Shown: positions 7,237 through 15,559, counted from the stretch's first letter. The stretch is 41,503 nt of DNA from Clostridia bacterium (GCA_022796725.1 JAAWJE010000012.1:1-41503); one strand, 5' to 3'. Numbers and translations are program-made. Notes: generated from the sequence alone by a model not told the origin.

Positions 7237-7965
7237 TTATATTTTTATACAATCTTCATCTTCTGGAAAATTAATTTCCTTAATATGATTATGAATATAA
7301 TCACTTCTATGAATTGCAAAAAAATTTGTATCTTTATTTTCTTTTTTAAGTTCTAATACTTCATTTAATCCTATGTGCATTCTTGTTGGAATTGTATTTG
7401 TAGAATCTATAAATATAGTATCACTATTTCTGCACATTGTCTTTAAATTATCACAAAGTATTGTATCTGTGGCATATCCTATTTTTTTATTTTCCTTACT
7501 TAAAATAAATCCAAGAATTGGTTTACATGCTCCATGTTCTAGTTCATAGGCTTTTATAGAAATACCTTCATCTATATATTCTTCTTCATTTTTTAATTCT
7601 ATTAATTTTACATTAAAATCTCTTTCAAAATTATTATATTTATCTTTATTTCCATCTCCAAAAGCTAGTGTAAATAACTGGATTAATCTATTCTTTAATC
7701 CTATGCCACCTATTATTGGAAGAGTTCTTTTTAAATGCTCATTTCTTATATTTCTTCCTATTAAATAATTAGGTATATCAAAAAAATGGTCTGCATGAAA
7801 ATGTGAAATTACTAAATAGTTTATATCTTTAGTATATATTTTTAAACTTTCAATTTTTTTAACAGTTCCACACCCAACATCAAATAATATATCATCTACT
7901 AATAGGCTTTGATTTCCTCTAGTAGTAGATCCCATTGTTCCTGTTCCAATAAAAGTAACTTTCAT
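7237..7965 (-). CDS. Metallo-beta-lactamase-fold hydrolase, RNase Z/AtsA-like
   Basis: 242 aa. MKVTFIGTGTMGS opens the fold, HFHADH (about residues 55-60) is the zinc motif, and GYATDT plus HRSDYIH supply later metal ligands. The closest general group is the ribonuclease Z/arylsulfatase-like MBL family, but at 242 aa it lacks the length of a full RNase Z (about 305), and no exosite arm is obvious. The substrate is unknown; a lipid or phosphodiester ester is possible given its partners. It starts 13 bp after the SDR gene and is followed at 17 bp by the surface-protein gene, so it is inside a co-transcribed cluster. Confidence 0.82.
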   Translation of the reverse strand: MKVTFIGTGTMGSTTRGNQSLLVDDILFDVGCGTVKKIESLKIYTKDINYLVISHFHADHFFDIPNYLIGRNIRNEHLKRTLPIIGGIGLKNRLIQLFTLAFGDGNKDKYNNFERDFNVKLIELKNEEEYIDEGISIKAYELEHGACKPILGFILSKENKKIGYATDTILCDNLKTMCRNSDTIFIDSTNTIPTRMHIGLNEVLELKKENKDTNFFAIHRSDYIHNHIKEINFPEDEDCIKI

Positions 7966-7978
7966 ACTTTACCTATCC

Positions 7979-8731
7979 TTATCTTCTTTTTCTTCTTTGA
8001 ATAGAATATGCAACATTTCTTATGATTTCTCCTGGCATAAATTTTGAAAGTAATGCTAGCATCTTCATTTTTGTTCCTGGTATTATAACAAGTTTTTCTT
8101 CAAACATTTTATTTACTGCATATTCAGCAACAAATTCGCTTGTGTATGGCTTTACTTTAAATTCTACTCCTGCCACATCATTAAAATTTGTATCAGTAGG
8201 TCCAGGACACAAAGCACACACAACAACTTCTGAATCATCTTTTTTGAGTTCTGTATTAATAGCTCTAGTTAAAGATAATACATATTTTTTAGATGCGTAA
8301 TATTCAGCCATCAGTGGACCATCCATAAATCCAGCAATTGATGATACATTCATTATATAACCTAAATTTCTTTTTTTCATATCTTTTAAAAATAACTTTG
8401 TTAAAATCGTTAAAGCAGTTATATTTAAGTCAATAAGCTCTAAATCTTTTTCTAGTTCTGTTTCATCAAACTGTCCAAATACTCCAACACCTGCACAATT
8501 AATTAATATTTCAATTGGTTCATTTTTATATTTTTCATGTAATATCCATGGGTTTACTTTATTTGTTAAATCCATTTTCTCAATTTCAACTTTTGTTTTT
8601 ACTTCATCTTGCACTTCTCTTAATTTTTTATCATCACGTGCAACTAAAATAAGCTCATATCCTAATTCACTTAAATATAATGCTATTTCTCTTCCTATTC
8701 CTGAGGAAGCTCCTGTTACTAATGCTTTCAT
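7979..8731 (-). CDS. Short-chain dehydrogenase/reductase, DltE-like
   Basis: 250 aa. It has the Rossmann TGASSGIG motif (residues 6-13), NCAG, VSSIAG (catalytic Ser) and the YYASKK active-site Tyr/Lys, then the PGPTDT cofactor loop. The RD after the second strand (VARDDKK) favours NADP(H). The C-terminus is hydrophobic and ends RRKRR, suggesting membrane association. Classical SDRs of this type reduce ketoacyl or sterol-like substrates; the exact substrate is not predictable. Its ATG overlaps the stop of the patatin gene by 4 bp (ATGA), indicating translational coupling. Confidence 0.9.
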   Translation of the reverse strand: MKALVTGASSGIGREIALYLSELGYELILVARDDKKLREVQDEVKTKVEIEKMDLTNKVNPWILHEKYKNEPIEILINCAGVGVFGQFDETELEKDLELIDLNITALTILTKLFLKDMKKRNLGYIMNVSSIAGFMDGPLMAEYYASKKYVLSLTRAINTELKKDDSEVVVCALCPGPTDTNFNDVAGVEFKVKPYTSEFVAEYAVNKMFEEKLVIIPGTKMKMLALLSKFMPGEIIRNVAYSIQRRKRR

Positions 8732-9594
8732 TTGTCTTCTTTCCTCACTAACTCTAATATTTTTTCTTTATTTTCCATTATGGTATTATATCCTTTTTGT
8801 ATGCAATAATCCATTTCCTGTATTTCTAGTAATTTTGCATCTTTTACCTCTATTTCGATAAAATAATCTGCAATTTCTTGTGCTTTTCTTACATCTTTTA
8901 AAGAAAAAATATCACAAGCCCTTAATATTGTTGCTAGAATGTTTGTATTGGATTCATACTCATCAAGTTTAAAACTTATACCTAATGTTTTATCTGCTCC
9001 CATATCTTTTAAAACTTGTATAGGTAAGTTATCTTTTGTGCCTCCATCCATAAAACTATAAGATTCATAGTTACATGGTGTAAATATTCCTGGAAAAGCC
9101 ATACTGGCTCTTACAGCCTTTCCAATCGAAATATCTTCTATATATCCATTATTTACATTCTTCTTTTGTATCTCTACTGATGATAATATATATTCTTTAG
9201 TTGAAATAGCATCCACAGTTATAACTGCAAATGGCATTTTTATATCTTTTATATTAACAATCATTTTGTCTTCTGAAAGTTTATTAACTAAATTTTCTAC
9301 TTTTTCCCCATTTATTATACCTGGTATATTTACTTTTTTAGTAACAAAAAAATTTCCTATAGCAGATATAATAGGTCTTTTATTAATAGTGGTTATACTT
9401 TTATAATATTCTTTTGTATATTTTATCATTTCATCTGGAGTAAGTCCCATTGCATAAAAAGCTGCCATTATACTTCCAGAACTTGTACCAGATAAATAAT
9501 CTATATGCACTCCTAATTCTTCTAAAGCTTTTAAAGCACCTATATGTGCAACTCCTTTTAGTCCTCCTCCGCCAAGTGCTACACCTAAACTCAT
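8728..9594 (-). CDS. Patatin-like phospholipase
   Basis: 288 aa. It has the oxyanion hole GGGGLKG near residue 10, nucleophile elbow GTSSGS (about 36-41), and the catalytic Asp in MDGGTKDN near 195: the Ser-Asp dyad of patatins (RssA type). The ORF track starts at a TTG, but ATG 9594 has AAGGGG at 5-6 nt and puts GGGGLKG close to the N-terminus, as in the family, so I use it. The predicted role is hydrolysis of membrane lipid acyl chains in the cytoplasm or at the inner leaflet. It sits 16 bp after the MscS gene and overlaps the SDR gene, so lipid turnover and the channel may be co-regulated. Confidence 0.9.
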   Translation of the reverse strand: MSLGVALGGGGLKGVAHIGALKALEELGVHIDYLSGTSSGSIMAAFYAMGLTPDEMIKYTKEYYKSITTINKRPIISAIGNFFVTKKVNIPGIINGEKVENLVNKLSEDKMIVNIKDIKMPFAVITVDAISTKEYILSSVEIQKKNVNNGYIEDISIGKAVRASMAFPGIFTPCNYESYSFMDGGTKDNLPIQVLKDMGADKTLGISFKLDEYESNTNILATILRACDIFSLKDVRKAQEIADYFIEIEVKDAKLLEIQEMDYCIQKGYNTIMENKEKILELVRKEDK

Positions 9595-9610
9595 TTCTTT
9601 CCCCTTCAAA

Positions 9611-10672
9611 TTAATCTTTACTTTTAGTATATACTAATTGTGTAGGATATACTAATTCTATATTTTCTCTTTCTAGCACACTTAATATATCACAATATAT
9701 TTTATCTTTTGCTACAAGAAAATCATTATAATCTACAACATTTACATAAGCTCTTATAAATATTGTATTACAGTCTGACATTATATCCTCTAAATGAACC
9801 TGCACACTATCTTCTTTTACTATTTCATTTACTTTTAAAACTGTACCAATTTTACTTATACATCTATTTATTTGTTCTATACCTGAATTTAAACTTATTC
9901 TTAATTTAGTTTGAATCATTCTACTTTCTAGTTTATTCCAGTTAATAATATATTCAGTTGTAATTAGCGAATTTGGAATAGTTATTATAGAATTATTAGC
10001 TGCTCTTATCCTTGTACTTCTAAAAGTAATATCTACTACTGTTCCATTATAATCTCCTATTTCTATATAATCTCCTATTTCAAATGGTTTATCTGTTATA
10101 ATTGAAAATCCACCAAGTAGACTTTTTACTAAATCTTGAGCAGCTAAGGCTATTGCAGCACTTCCAATTCCTAATCCAGCAGCTAGTCCATTAAGGTCAA
10201 AATCTAATTCATACATGATAACAAATATAGATATTATATATACTACAACTCTTAAAACTTTACTTAAAAATAAATTAAGTGCTTCATTTCCATTTGATTC
10301 ATATTTTTCTTTACTTATAATTGTAAATATAAAACAATTTGGTGTTATCGAATCTGCTGTCCCTTTTGTAAATAATATAATCGTTATTATTTTCATAATC
10401 TTGTTTGCTAGTTTCTTTATACCCATAGTTGTACCTAAATGATATATACATATATAAAATCCTAGTATATAAAAAAAATACTTCATTGGTGTATAATATC
10501 CACTTTCAGTAGGTTTCTTTTTGCTTTTTGTTATCTTATGTAATATATTTATTATAAGTCTTGATATTATCGGACTTGCCAATTGAAATACTAAAATTAT
10601 TATAATTATTCTTGCATATTTTATAAGATAATCTACATTTATAGTTTTAATTAATTCCATTATATTACCCAT
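9611..10672 (-). CDS. MscS-family mechanosensitive ion channel
   Basis: 353 aa. Four or so hydrophobic helices lie in residues 14-155. The pore-lining TM3 pattern GLAAGLGIGSAAIALAAQDL is followed by LLGGFSIITDKPFEIGDYI, the conserved start of the beta domain, and a cytoplasmic vestibule. The channel opens on membrane tension to release solutes. It is the first gene of the operon, behind a clear promoter. The start is ATG 10672 with GGAG upstream; the Met at residue 5 is an alternative. Confidence 0.92.
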   Translation of the reverse strand: MGNIMELIKTINVDYLIKYARIIIIILVFQLASPIISRLIINILHKITKSKKKPTESGYYTPMKYFFYILGFYICIYHLGTTMGIKKLANKIMKIITIILFTKGTADSITPNCFIFTIISKEKYESNGNEALNLFLSKVLRVVVYIISIFVIMYELDFDLNGLAAGLGIGSAAIALAAQDLVKSLLGGFSIITDKPFEIGDYIEIGDYNGTVVDITFRSTRIRAANNSIITIPNSLITTEYIINWNKLESRMIQTKLRISLNSGIEQINRCISKIGTVLKVNEIVKEDSVQVHLEDIMSDCNTIFIRAYVNVVDYNDFLVAKDKIYCDILSVLERENIELVYPTQLVYTKSKD

Positions 10673-10707
10673 AAATTGTATTTCTCCATTCTTATTTTAA
10701 CGAATGT

Positions 10708-10736
10708 ATTATATTATAATTATAGTGAAAATACAA
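10708..10736 (-). promoter_or_regulatory. Promoter of the MscS-patatin-SDR-MBL-surface operon
   Basis: Minus strand TTGTAT (10731-10736), 17 bp, TATAAT (10708-10713), about 35 bp before the MscS start. A second overlapping TATAAT lies at 10713-10718. Confidence 0.65.
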
Positions 10737-10760
10737 TAACTTTTAGTATAAAATAAATTT

Positions 10761-10797
10761 AAAAAGCACATTAAAATAGAGCTTTAATGTGCTTTTT
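10761..10797 (-). terminator. Terminator of the Spo0E-like gene
   Basis: AAAAAGCACATTAAA / TTTAATGTGCTTTTT stem with a 7-nt loop, directly after the stop at 10800 in the minus direction. Confidence 0.85.
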
Positions 10798-10799
10798 AT

Positions 10800-10961
10800 T
10801 TATTTTTTATTTAATTTATCTTTCCTATAATATTCATTAATTAAATCATCTAATTGCAAACTAATACTATATATTTTATTATAGTCTTCTTTTCTTGCAA
10901 TGCTGTCATCTAATTTTCTTCTTAAATTACAAATCTTTTCATTTAACTCTTTATCAACCAT
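10800..10961 (-). CDS. Spo0E-like aspartyl-phosphate phosphatase
   Basis: 53 aa from ATG 10961. The signature SISLQLDDLINEY matches the SxxLDxLI motif of Spo0E proteins, preceded by the first helix ICNLRRKLDDSI. Family members dephosphorylate Spo0A~P and delay sporulation. The track's longer form starts at GTG 11003, which lies upstream of the expected transcription start from the TTGACC/TATTTT promoter, so the shorter start is preferred; TTG 10967 is a further option because AAGG lies just before it. Two Spo0A-box-like sequences lie upstream, suggesting feedback by its own target. The closing terminator makes it monocistronic or the tail of the M16 unit. Confidence 0.82.
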   Translation of the reverse strand: MVDKELNEKICNLRRKLDDSIARKEDYNKIYSISLQLDDLINEYYRKDKLNKK

Positions 10962-10993
10962 ACACAATCTTGCCTTATTCCTCTCTTTAGTAT

Positions 10994-11022
10994 AAAATAC
11001 CACATTATATTTCTCTGGTCAA
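10994..11022 (-). promoter_or_regulatory. Promoter of the Spo0E-like gene
   Basis: Minus strand TTGACC (11017-11022), 17 bp, TATTTT (10994-10999). Placed just downstream of the Spo0A-like boxes. Confidence 0.55.
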
Positions 11023-11037
11023 TCTTATTTTACATAT

Positions 11038-11058
11038 TTCGCCAACTTTCGTTCGACA
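11038..11058 (-). promoter_or_regulatory. Two Spo0A-box-like sites upstream of the Spo0E-like gene
   Basis: Minus strand TGTCGAA (11052-11058) and TGGCGAA (11038-11044) both match the 0A-box consensus TGNCGAA as direct repeats 14 bp apart, centred about 12-30 bp upstream of the -35. CG-containing heptamers are rare in this AT-rich DNA. Confidence 0.6.
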
Positions 11059-11064
11059 TTTTTC

Positions 11065-12360
11065 TTATTTATTTGTTATTATTGACAAAATCATACTATC
11101 TTCTTTAAAATCTTCCTTTAATATTTTTTCTACATATTCCTTATCTATATTCTTAGATTCTTCAATAAAATCAAAAGGATTAATTCCTTTAAAAAAGCTA
11201 TCTACAAAGTTATTTCCTATACTTTCTACATCTTCAAACTCTCTTACATACATTCCATAGTTTTTCCTTTTAGATCTATTAAAATCAACATCATTAAATC
11301 CTGTATTCTTAAATTCCTCAAATTGTTTTTTCATTCTATCTACTACTTTTTCATATTCATAAGATTGTGATTGTATTAGTATATGTGAATAATCTCTTGC
11401 ATATTCATACATAGATGAAAACTCTGAAAATATTAGTCCTTCATCATATAATTCATTATACAACTTTGAACCGCTTCCCAAAATAATATCTAAAATAATA
11501 TCTACTGCAATATGCTTTCTTATTTGCTCTATACTATTATCTAGAATATTTATTGAATTAATCTTCTTACATTTTATTCCTAACATAAAAATAGGAATAT
11601 TTACATCCATATTTTTCTTTATTAGCTTTTTATTAACTTCTTCTGGTTCTTCTTCAAATACCTTTTTAGCTATTTCTTTGCTATCTTCTTTTATAACTCT
11701 TTTTTCTATCTCTTTAAAAATTTCCTCTGCCTCAAAATTTCCAGATACAACAATTACCATATTAGATGATTTATAAAAATTATTATAGCATTTGTATAAA
11801 ATTTCTTTATTAATTTTACTAACTGTTTGTACTGTTCCTGCTGGGTCTATTTTTACTTTATTTTTTACATATAATGCTTCTAAAGCATTCAAATATACCT
11901 TCCATTCTGGCTGGTCGTCATACATTCCTATTTCTTGATTAATAATTCCCTTTTCTTTTTCTACATTTTCATCAGTAAAATATGGAGATTGTACATAATT
12001 CATAAATTCATCTAAAGCTTCATAAAAATTATTTGTACACTCATATAAATATGCTGTATGATTATTTGTAGTATAAGCATTTGCATTTACACCTAATGAA
12101 GATAAAACATCTAAACTATTTCTGCCGTTTTCTTGTTCAAATAGCTTATGTTCTAAAAAATGCGCCACTCCATCTGGTACTATTGTTTCATTCTCTTCTC
12201 CTGGTACAATAAATCTATCATCCATTGAACCATAATTTGTAGCAAATATTATATATTTTTTTGAAGTATTTTTTTTTGGAATACACATCATAGTAAGACC
12301 ATTTTTTAATTTTTTAATATATACTTTTTCTTTTATTAAATCATTTTCAATTACTTGCAT
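11065..12360 (-). CDS. M16 zinc peptidase, catalytically competent subunit (YmfH-like)
   Basis: 431 aa. The inverted zinc motif HFLEH (67-71) and the distal ligand in NQEIGMY (Glu near 143) are intact, so this is an active inverzincin. Two M16 domains are present: N-terminal catalytic, and C-terminal with RSKRKNYGMYVREFE. It follows the partner gene by 8 bp with AGGAGGGAAT before the ATG. Active/inactive M16 pairs usually form a heterodimeric clamshell that degrades short peptides. In Bacillus the pair ymfF/ymfH is the closest named parallel. There is no signal peptide, so it is cytoplasmic. Confidence 0.9.
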   Translation of the reverse strand: MQVIENDLIKEKVYIKKLKNGLTMMCIPKKNTSKKYIIFATNYGSMDDRFIVPGEENETIVPDGVAHFLEHKLFEQENGRNSLDVLSSLGVNANAYTTNNHTAYLYECTNNFYEALDEFMNYVQSPYFTDENVEKEKGIINQEIGMYDDQPEWKVYLNALEALYVKNKVKIDPAGTVQTVSKINKEILYKCYNNFYKSSNMVIVVSGNFEAEEIFKEIEKRVIKEDSKEIAKKVFEEEPEEVNKKLIKKNMDVNIPIFMLGIKCKKINSINILDNSIEQIRKHIAVDIILDIILGSGSKLYNELYDEGLIFSEFSSMYEYARDYSHILIQSQSYEYEKVVDRMKKQFEEFKNTGFNDVDFNRSKRKNYGMYVREFEDVESIGNNFVDSFFKGINPFDFIEESKNIDKEYVEKILKEDFKEDSMILSIITNK

Positions 12361-12368
12361 ATTCCCTC

Positions 12369-13655
12369 CTAATTATTATTTCTTAAGAAATAGATTGTAT
12401 TTATATTAACTCTTTTTGCGATTTCTATGATATCTTCTCTTGTTATATTTTTAATTTTTTCATAATATTCCTCTATTGTAACCTTATTTAATGATACCTC
12501 TTCTCCATAAAAAAATATTATAGCTGTATTTTGTTCTTCTTTTATTGCATCTATACCAGAATAAATATATCTCTTAGCATTTTCTAAATCTTCATCTTCA
12601 AATTTTCCATTTCTCATATTATCTAACTCATTATTTATTACTTCTAATGCTTTATTATAATTTTCTATTTCTATTCCTGCTCTTATAAATATATTACTTT
12701 TTTGCACAACATAGTTAGATTTACATGTATATGCCAGACTTGCTTTTTCTCTTACATTTTTAAATAATTTAGAATTTGCTCCATCTCCTAAAATTGTATT
12801 ATAAATTAATATTTTAAATCTATCATCTGATTTCACTTTTTCTAATACATCTAGTCCTATAACAAGTTTTCCTTGAGTGACATCCATTTTTTCTACTATA
12901 TTCTCTACTTTTTCTTTTCTGTTTTTCTCATACTTTTCAATATCTACTAGGTATTTAGAAATATCCCTTTCATTTAAGTTATTTATATACTTATTATTTA
13001 ATACTAAATTTTTTACATATTCCTCATTTATGTTTCCTGCTATAAATATATCTATTTTTCCATCTTTAATAATATCTTTATATCTATTATATAAACTTTT
13101 TTCATTAATCTTTTCTATATCTTCTAAATATCCATTTTTATTTATTCCAAATTCAGTATCATTATACATAATACTTATAATTCTTTCATAAGCATAAGAA
13201 TCTTTATCGTCTTTTTGACTTTCTATAACGATTCTTCTTCTTTCCTTTTCTATATTTACATATTCTCTGTTAAATCCTTCATCTGTTATATAAGGATTAA
13301 ATGCAATATCAATTAATGTATCTACACTATTTTTTAAATTTTCTTCTCCATTTGGAAGAAATTCATCATCTATACTCTCTATATATAACTTTATTACTAG
13401 ATTCTTTCCTGTCTTATCTACTCCAGCCTCAAGAGTAGCACCATACATTTCATCTAGTTTATTTGAAATTTCTATTTGTCTCTTATAAGTATTTGAACCA
13501 CTTTTTAATATTTCAGGAATAATAACATCTTCAGTAATAGTAGTTCTATCTAATGGAATTGTTATAAATAGAACAGACAAATTAGTTTTAAATAAATCAG
13601 TTTTTACTAAATGTAATTTAATTCCTTGTTTTATATCTATACATTTATCTTTCAA
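12369..13655 (-). CDS. M16 peptidase-like protein, zinc site lost (YmfF-like)
   Basis: 428 aa with the same fold, but HxxEH is replaced: the equivalent segment reads IIPEILKSGSNTYKRQ, so it cannot bind zinc. The C-terminal half keeps the substrate-binding signature REKASLAYTCKS. It is expected to form the non-catalytic half of a clamshell with the next gene. The start is TTG 13655 (MKDKCIDIKQG) behind a purine-rich AAAGAGAGAAGAGAG, a weak RBS, but no better start is in frame. No clear promoter is seen; it may be read through from yqeY despite the hairpin between them. Confidence 0.87.
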   Translation of the reverse strand: MKDKCIDIKQGIKLHLVKTDLFKTNLSVLFITIPLDRTTITEDVIIPEILKSGSNTYKRQIEISNKLDEMYGATLEAGVDKTGKNLVIKLYIESIDDEFLPNGEENLKNSVDTLIDIAFNPYITDEGFNREYVNIEKERRRIVIESQKDDKDSYAYERIISIMYNDTEFGINKNGYLEDIEKINEKSLYNRYKDIIKDGKIDIFIAGNINEEYVKNLVLNNKYINNLNERDISKYLVDIEKYEKNRKEKVENIVEKMDVTQGKLVIGLDVLEKVKSDDRFKILIYNTILGDGANSKLFKNVREKASLAYTCKSNYVVQKSNIFIRAGIEIENYNKALEVINNELDNMRNGKFEDEDLENAKRYIYSGIDAIKEEQNTAIIFFYGEEVSLNKVTIEEYYEKIKNITREDIIEIAKRVNINTIYFLRNNN

Positions 13656-13723
13656 CTCTCTTCTCTCTTTCCCAAATAAGTTAAATTTATTATTTGCAAG
13701 ATTTTTTTATTTATACACATATA

Positions 13724-13749
13724 ATATAGACCAATTTCTTGGTCTATAT
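13724..13749. terminator. Inverted repeat after yqeY, weak terminator
   Basis: Perfect 11-bp stem ATATAGACCAA / TTGGTCTATAT with loop TTTC, 8 bp downstream of the yqeY stop. No T-run follows immediately on the minus strand, so it may be leaky and let transcription reach the M16 genes. Confidence 0.5.
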
Positions 13750-13757
13750 ATAATCTT

Positions 13758-14198
13758 TTATGATAAAAATTTTTTTACAATTTCATTAATTGTTTTTCCA
13801 TCTGAAGAAGCACCAATTTTCTCTTTAGCTGCTTTCATAACTTTACCCATATCCTTTATATCTTTTGCTTGTGTTTCTTCTATAATATCCTTAACAATTT
13901 TTTCTACTTCTTCTATAGATAATTGTTTTGGAAGATATACTTTTAAATATTCTATTTCTTCTTTTATTTGATTTACTAAATCTGCTCTACCACCTTTTTC
14001 GTAGTCAGATATTGAATCATTTCTTTTTTTGACTTCTTTAGCTATTACATCAATTATCTTTGAATCATCTAATTCTATTTGTTTATCTTTTTCTATTTGC
14101 AAAATGGCTGCTCTTACCATTTGAATAGTATTTTTCTTTAATTCATTTTTTTCTTTCATAGCAGATTTTAAATCATTCATTAAATTTTCTTTAAGCAT
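13758..14198 (-). CDS. GatB/YqeY domain protein
   Basis: 146 aa from ATG 14198, chosen because ATGGAGGAAATAATA provides the RBS; the track's M at 14213 lies within or before that RBS. LKENLMNDLKSAMKEKNELKKNTIQMVRAAI is the YqeY N-terminal helical hallmark, and GKVMKAAKEKIGASSDGK is the C-terminal tRNA-binding-like domain shared with GatB. The function is not settled; it is thought to act on tRNA or amidotransferase-like steps. In many Firmicutes it directly follows rpsU; here an unrelated gene lies between, and yqeY has its own extended -10. Confidence 0.92.
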   Translation of the reverse strand: MLKENLMNDLKSAMKEKNELKKNTIQMVRAAILQIEKDKQIELDDSKIIDVIAKEVKKRNDSISDYEKGGRADLVNQIKEEIEYLKVYLPKQLSIEEVEKIVKDIIEETQAKDIKDMGKVMKAAKEKIGASSDGKTINEIVKKFLS

Positions 14199-14227
14199 TA
14201 TTATTTCCTCCATAAATATTTTTAGTT

Positions 14228-14236
14228 ATTATATCA
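14228..14236 (-). promoter_or_regulatory. Extended -10 promoter of yqeY
   Basis: Minus strand TGATATAAT (TGN plus perfect TATAAT), 30 bp before the yqeY start; the -35 (ATTACT) is poor, as expected for extended -10 promoters. Confidence 0.55.
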
Positions 14237-14280
14237 TAAAAATATTTAAAAGTAATCATAATTTTTAATTATTTTAAAGC

Positions 14281-14320
14281 GCAAAAGACCCCAGAAGGGC
14301 GTCCTACTGGGGCTTTTGCA
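14281..14320 (-). terminator. GC-rich terminator of the unknown gene
   Basis: Minus strand GCAAAAGCCCCAG ... CTGGGGTCTTTTGC, stem of 13 bp with one bulge and a GC-rich 12-nt loop, just after the stop at 14334. Its GC content is out of line with every other terminator in the window. Confidence 0.75.
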
Positions 14321-14333
14321 TTTTGCAAAGATA

Positions 14334-15236
14334 TCAAAAATTTGTTGCTTCTTTCAACATCTCAATAATCTCTGCTATATCGTTGCGTACTTGCCATAAC
14401 TGATTAATTTCCATATTCTCTAAAACCCATCCTGCCTTAATAATGTATTCATCTTTTTCTGACAAATATATAAGTTTTAAACCTGTATTAGTGTCTTTAT
14501 AATTCCAGCTATAACCTGTTGCATTCCAATATAAACTATATACTTCTTTTTCCTTTGTAGCAATACATTTTAAAGGCTTATTATATTCTGTCTCAAGTCT
14601 TGTAATCTTGAATCTCTCAGTTTCACTTACCTTTATGCAACTTATAATAAACTTTGGAATATTCATCATATTAACAGTTCCAAGAAGATTGCCAATTTCT
14701 TTATAAATTTTATTAGCACCATCTCCTCTATCATAGTTTTCTACATATTCTTCAAGTATTTTCTGAACTTTTTCTCTTATTCGTTCTTTCTCTGGCTTCT
14801 CTAATGTAATTTCAATTTCTCTATGGTTGTAACTTATTCCATATCTAAACTGATTATAAACATCATACATCATTTCAACTCTTCTGCCATCGATCTCCGA
14901 AATACTTCCTGTATATTGAACTTCTGGTGCAACGCCTAATTTATAACATTTAGTATTGCTCCCTCTCATTATCCTAATATGTAAAATAAACTCCTTTGTT
15001 AATGTACTATATCCATAATATTGGTGCAATATTACCTGTTCTTCAGTTACATCTGAATGAATTGATAACATAGATGTGTATGATCCAACTTTAGAAATAA
15101 CTACTGGTAATTCAAGTTTTACTTCATTATTTAAAAAATAAGCAAAATCTCGAATATTCCAATCTGCATCTTTTAGCCAGCCTTTCACCTCTTTTCTCAG
15201 TTTTCGACTTTCAAACCTGATACTCTTCCGCAACAT
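14334..15236 (-). CDS. Uncharacterised 300-aa protein inserted between rpsU and yqeY
   Basis: I do not recognise this protein. The start is set at ATG 15236 because AAGGAGGAACAACAAA precedes it; the track's 15263 has no RBS. The N-terminus is basic (MLRKSIRFESRKLRKEVKGW), followed by mixed alpha/beta sequence. A charged helical stretch (EKPEKERIREKVQKILEEY) lies near residue 160, and Trp-rich segments (YWNATGYSWNY) near 255. There is no signal peptide, membrane segment or catalytic motif that I can name. GC is visibly higher than in the neighbours. It has its own extended -10 promoter and a GC-rich terminator and splits the usual rpsU-yqeY pair, which suggests horizontal acquisition as a single-gene cassette. 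Confidence 0.72.
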   Translation of the reverse strand: MLRKSIRFESRKLRKEVKGWLKDADWNIRDFAYFLNNEVKLELPVVISKVGSYTSMLSIHSDVTEEQVILHQYYGYSTLTKEFILHIRIMRGSNTKCYKLGVAPEVQYTGSISEIDGRRVEMMYDVYNQFRYGISYNHREIEITLEKPEKERIREKVQKILEEYVENYDRGDGANKIYKEIGNLLGTVNMMNIPKFIISCIKVSETERFKITRLETEYNKPLKCIATKEKEVYSLYWNATGYSWNYKDTNTGLKLIYLSEKDEYIIKAGWVLENMEINQLWQVRNDIAEIIEMLKEATNF

Positions 15237-15317
15237 TTTGTTGTTCCTCCTTAATGTTTCCATTCTGAATGTTTAAGTTATTAAAGTTACTTTGTTCCTT
15301 TTTAGAAACTTAGCACT

Positions 15318-15326
15318 ATTATATCA
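15318..15326 (-). promoter_or_regulatory. Extended -10 promoter of the unknown gene
   Basis: Minus strand TGATATAAT between the rpsU terminator and the ATG at 15236; -35 weak (TTTCTT). Confidence 0.5.
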
Positions 15327-15342
15327 TATATATAAAATAAAA

Positions 15343-15362
15343 GAAACGTATTATTACGTTTC
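15343..15362 (-). terminator. Terminator of rpsU
   Basis: GAAACGTA - ATAA - TACGTTTC stem followed on the minus strand by TTTTATTTT, about 27 nt after the rpsU stop. Confidence 0.85.
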
Positions 15363-15388
15363 CTCTATTAAAAATTATTATTCACTAA

Positions 15389-15559
15389 TTAAAATTTTCT
15401 TTTTCTTGCAGCCTCTGATTTTTTCTTTCTCTTAACACTAGGCTTTTCATAATGTTCTCTCTTTCTTACTTCTTGTAATACTCCATTTCTAGCACATTGT
15501 CTTTTAAATCTTTTAAGAGCATCTTCTATATTACCATTATTAACCTTAATCTCTGACAT
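15389..15559 (-). CDS. rpsU: 30S ribosomal protein bS21
   Basis: 56 aa from ATG 15559: [20 protein letters not shown] and the basic tail [14 protein letters not shown] are standard S21. The track's start at 15580 lies in the Shine-Dalgarno GGAAGGAGGG, so the shorter form is used. S21 binds the 30S platform near the anti-Shine-Dalgarno helix and aids initiation. The gene has a strong promoter, a roughly 90-nt leader and its own terminator. Confidence 0.96.
   Translation of the reverse strand: MSEIKVNNGNIEDALKRFKRQCARNGVLQEVRKREHYEKPSVKRKKKSEAARKRKF

Noticed and set aside
8022-8300. Plus-strand ORF inside the SDR gene
   Set aside because: Antisense to clear SDR motifs and without a ribosome binding site.
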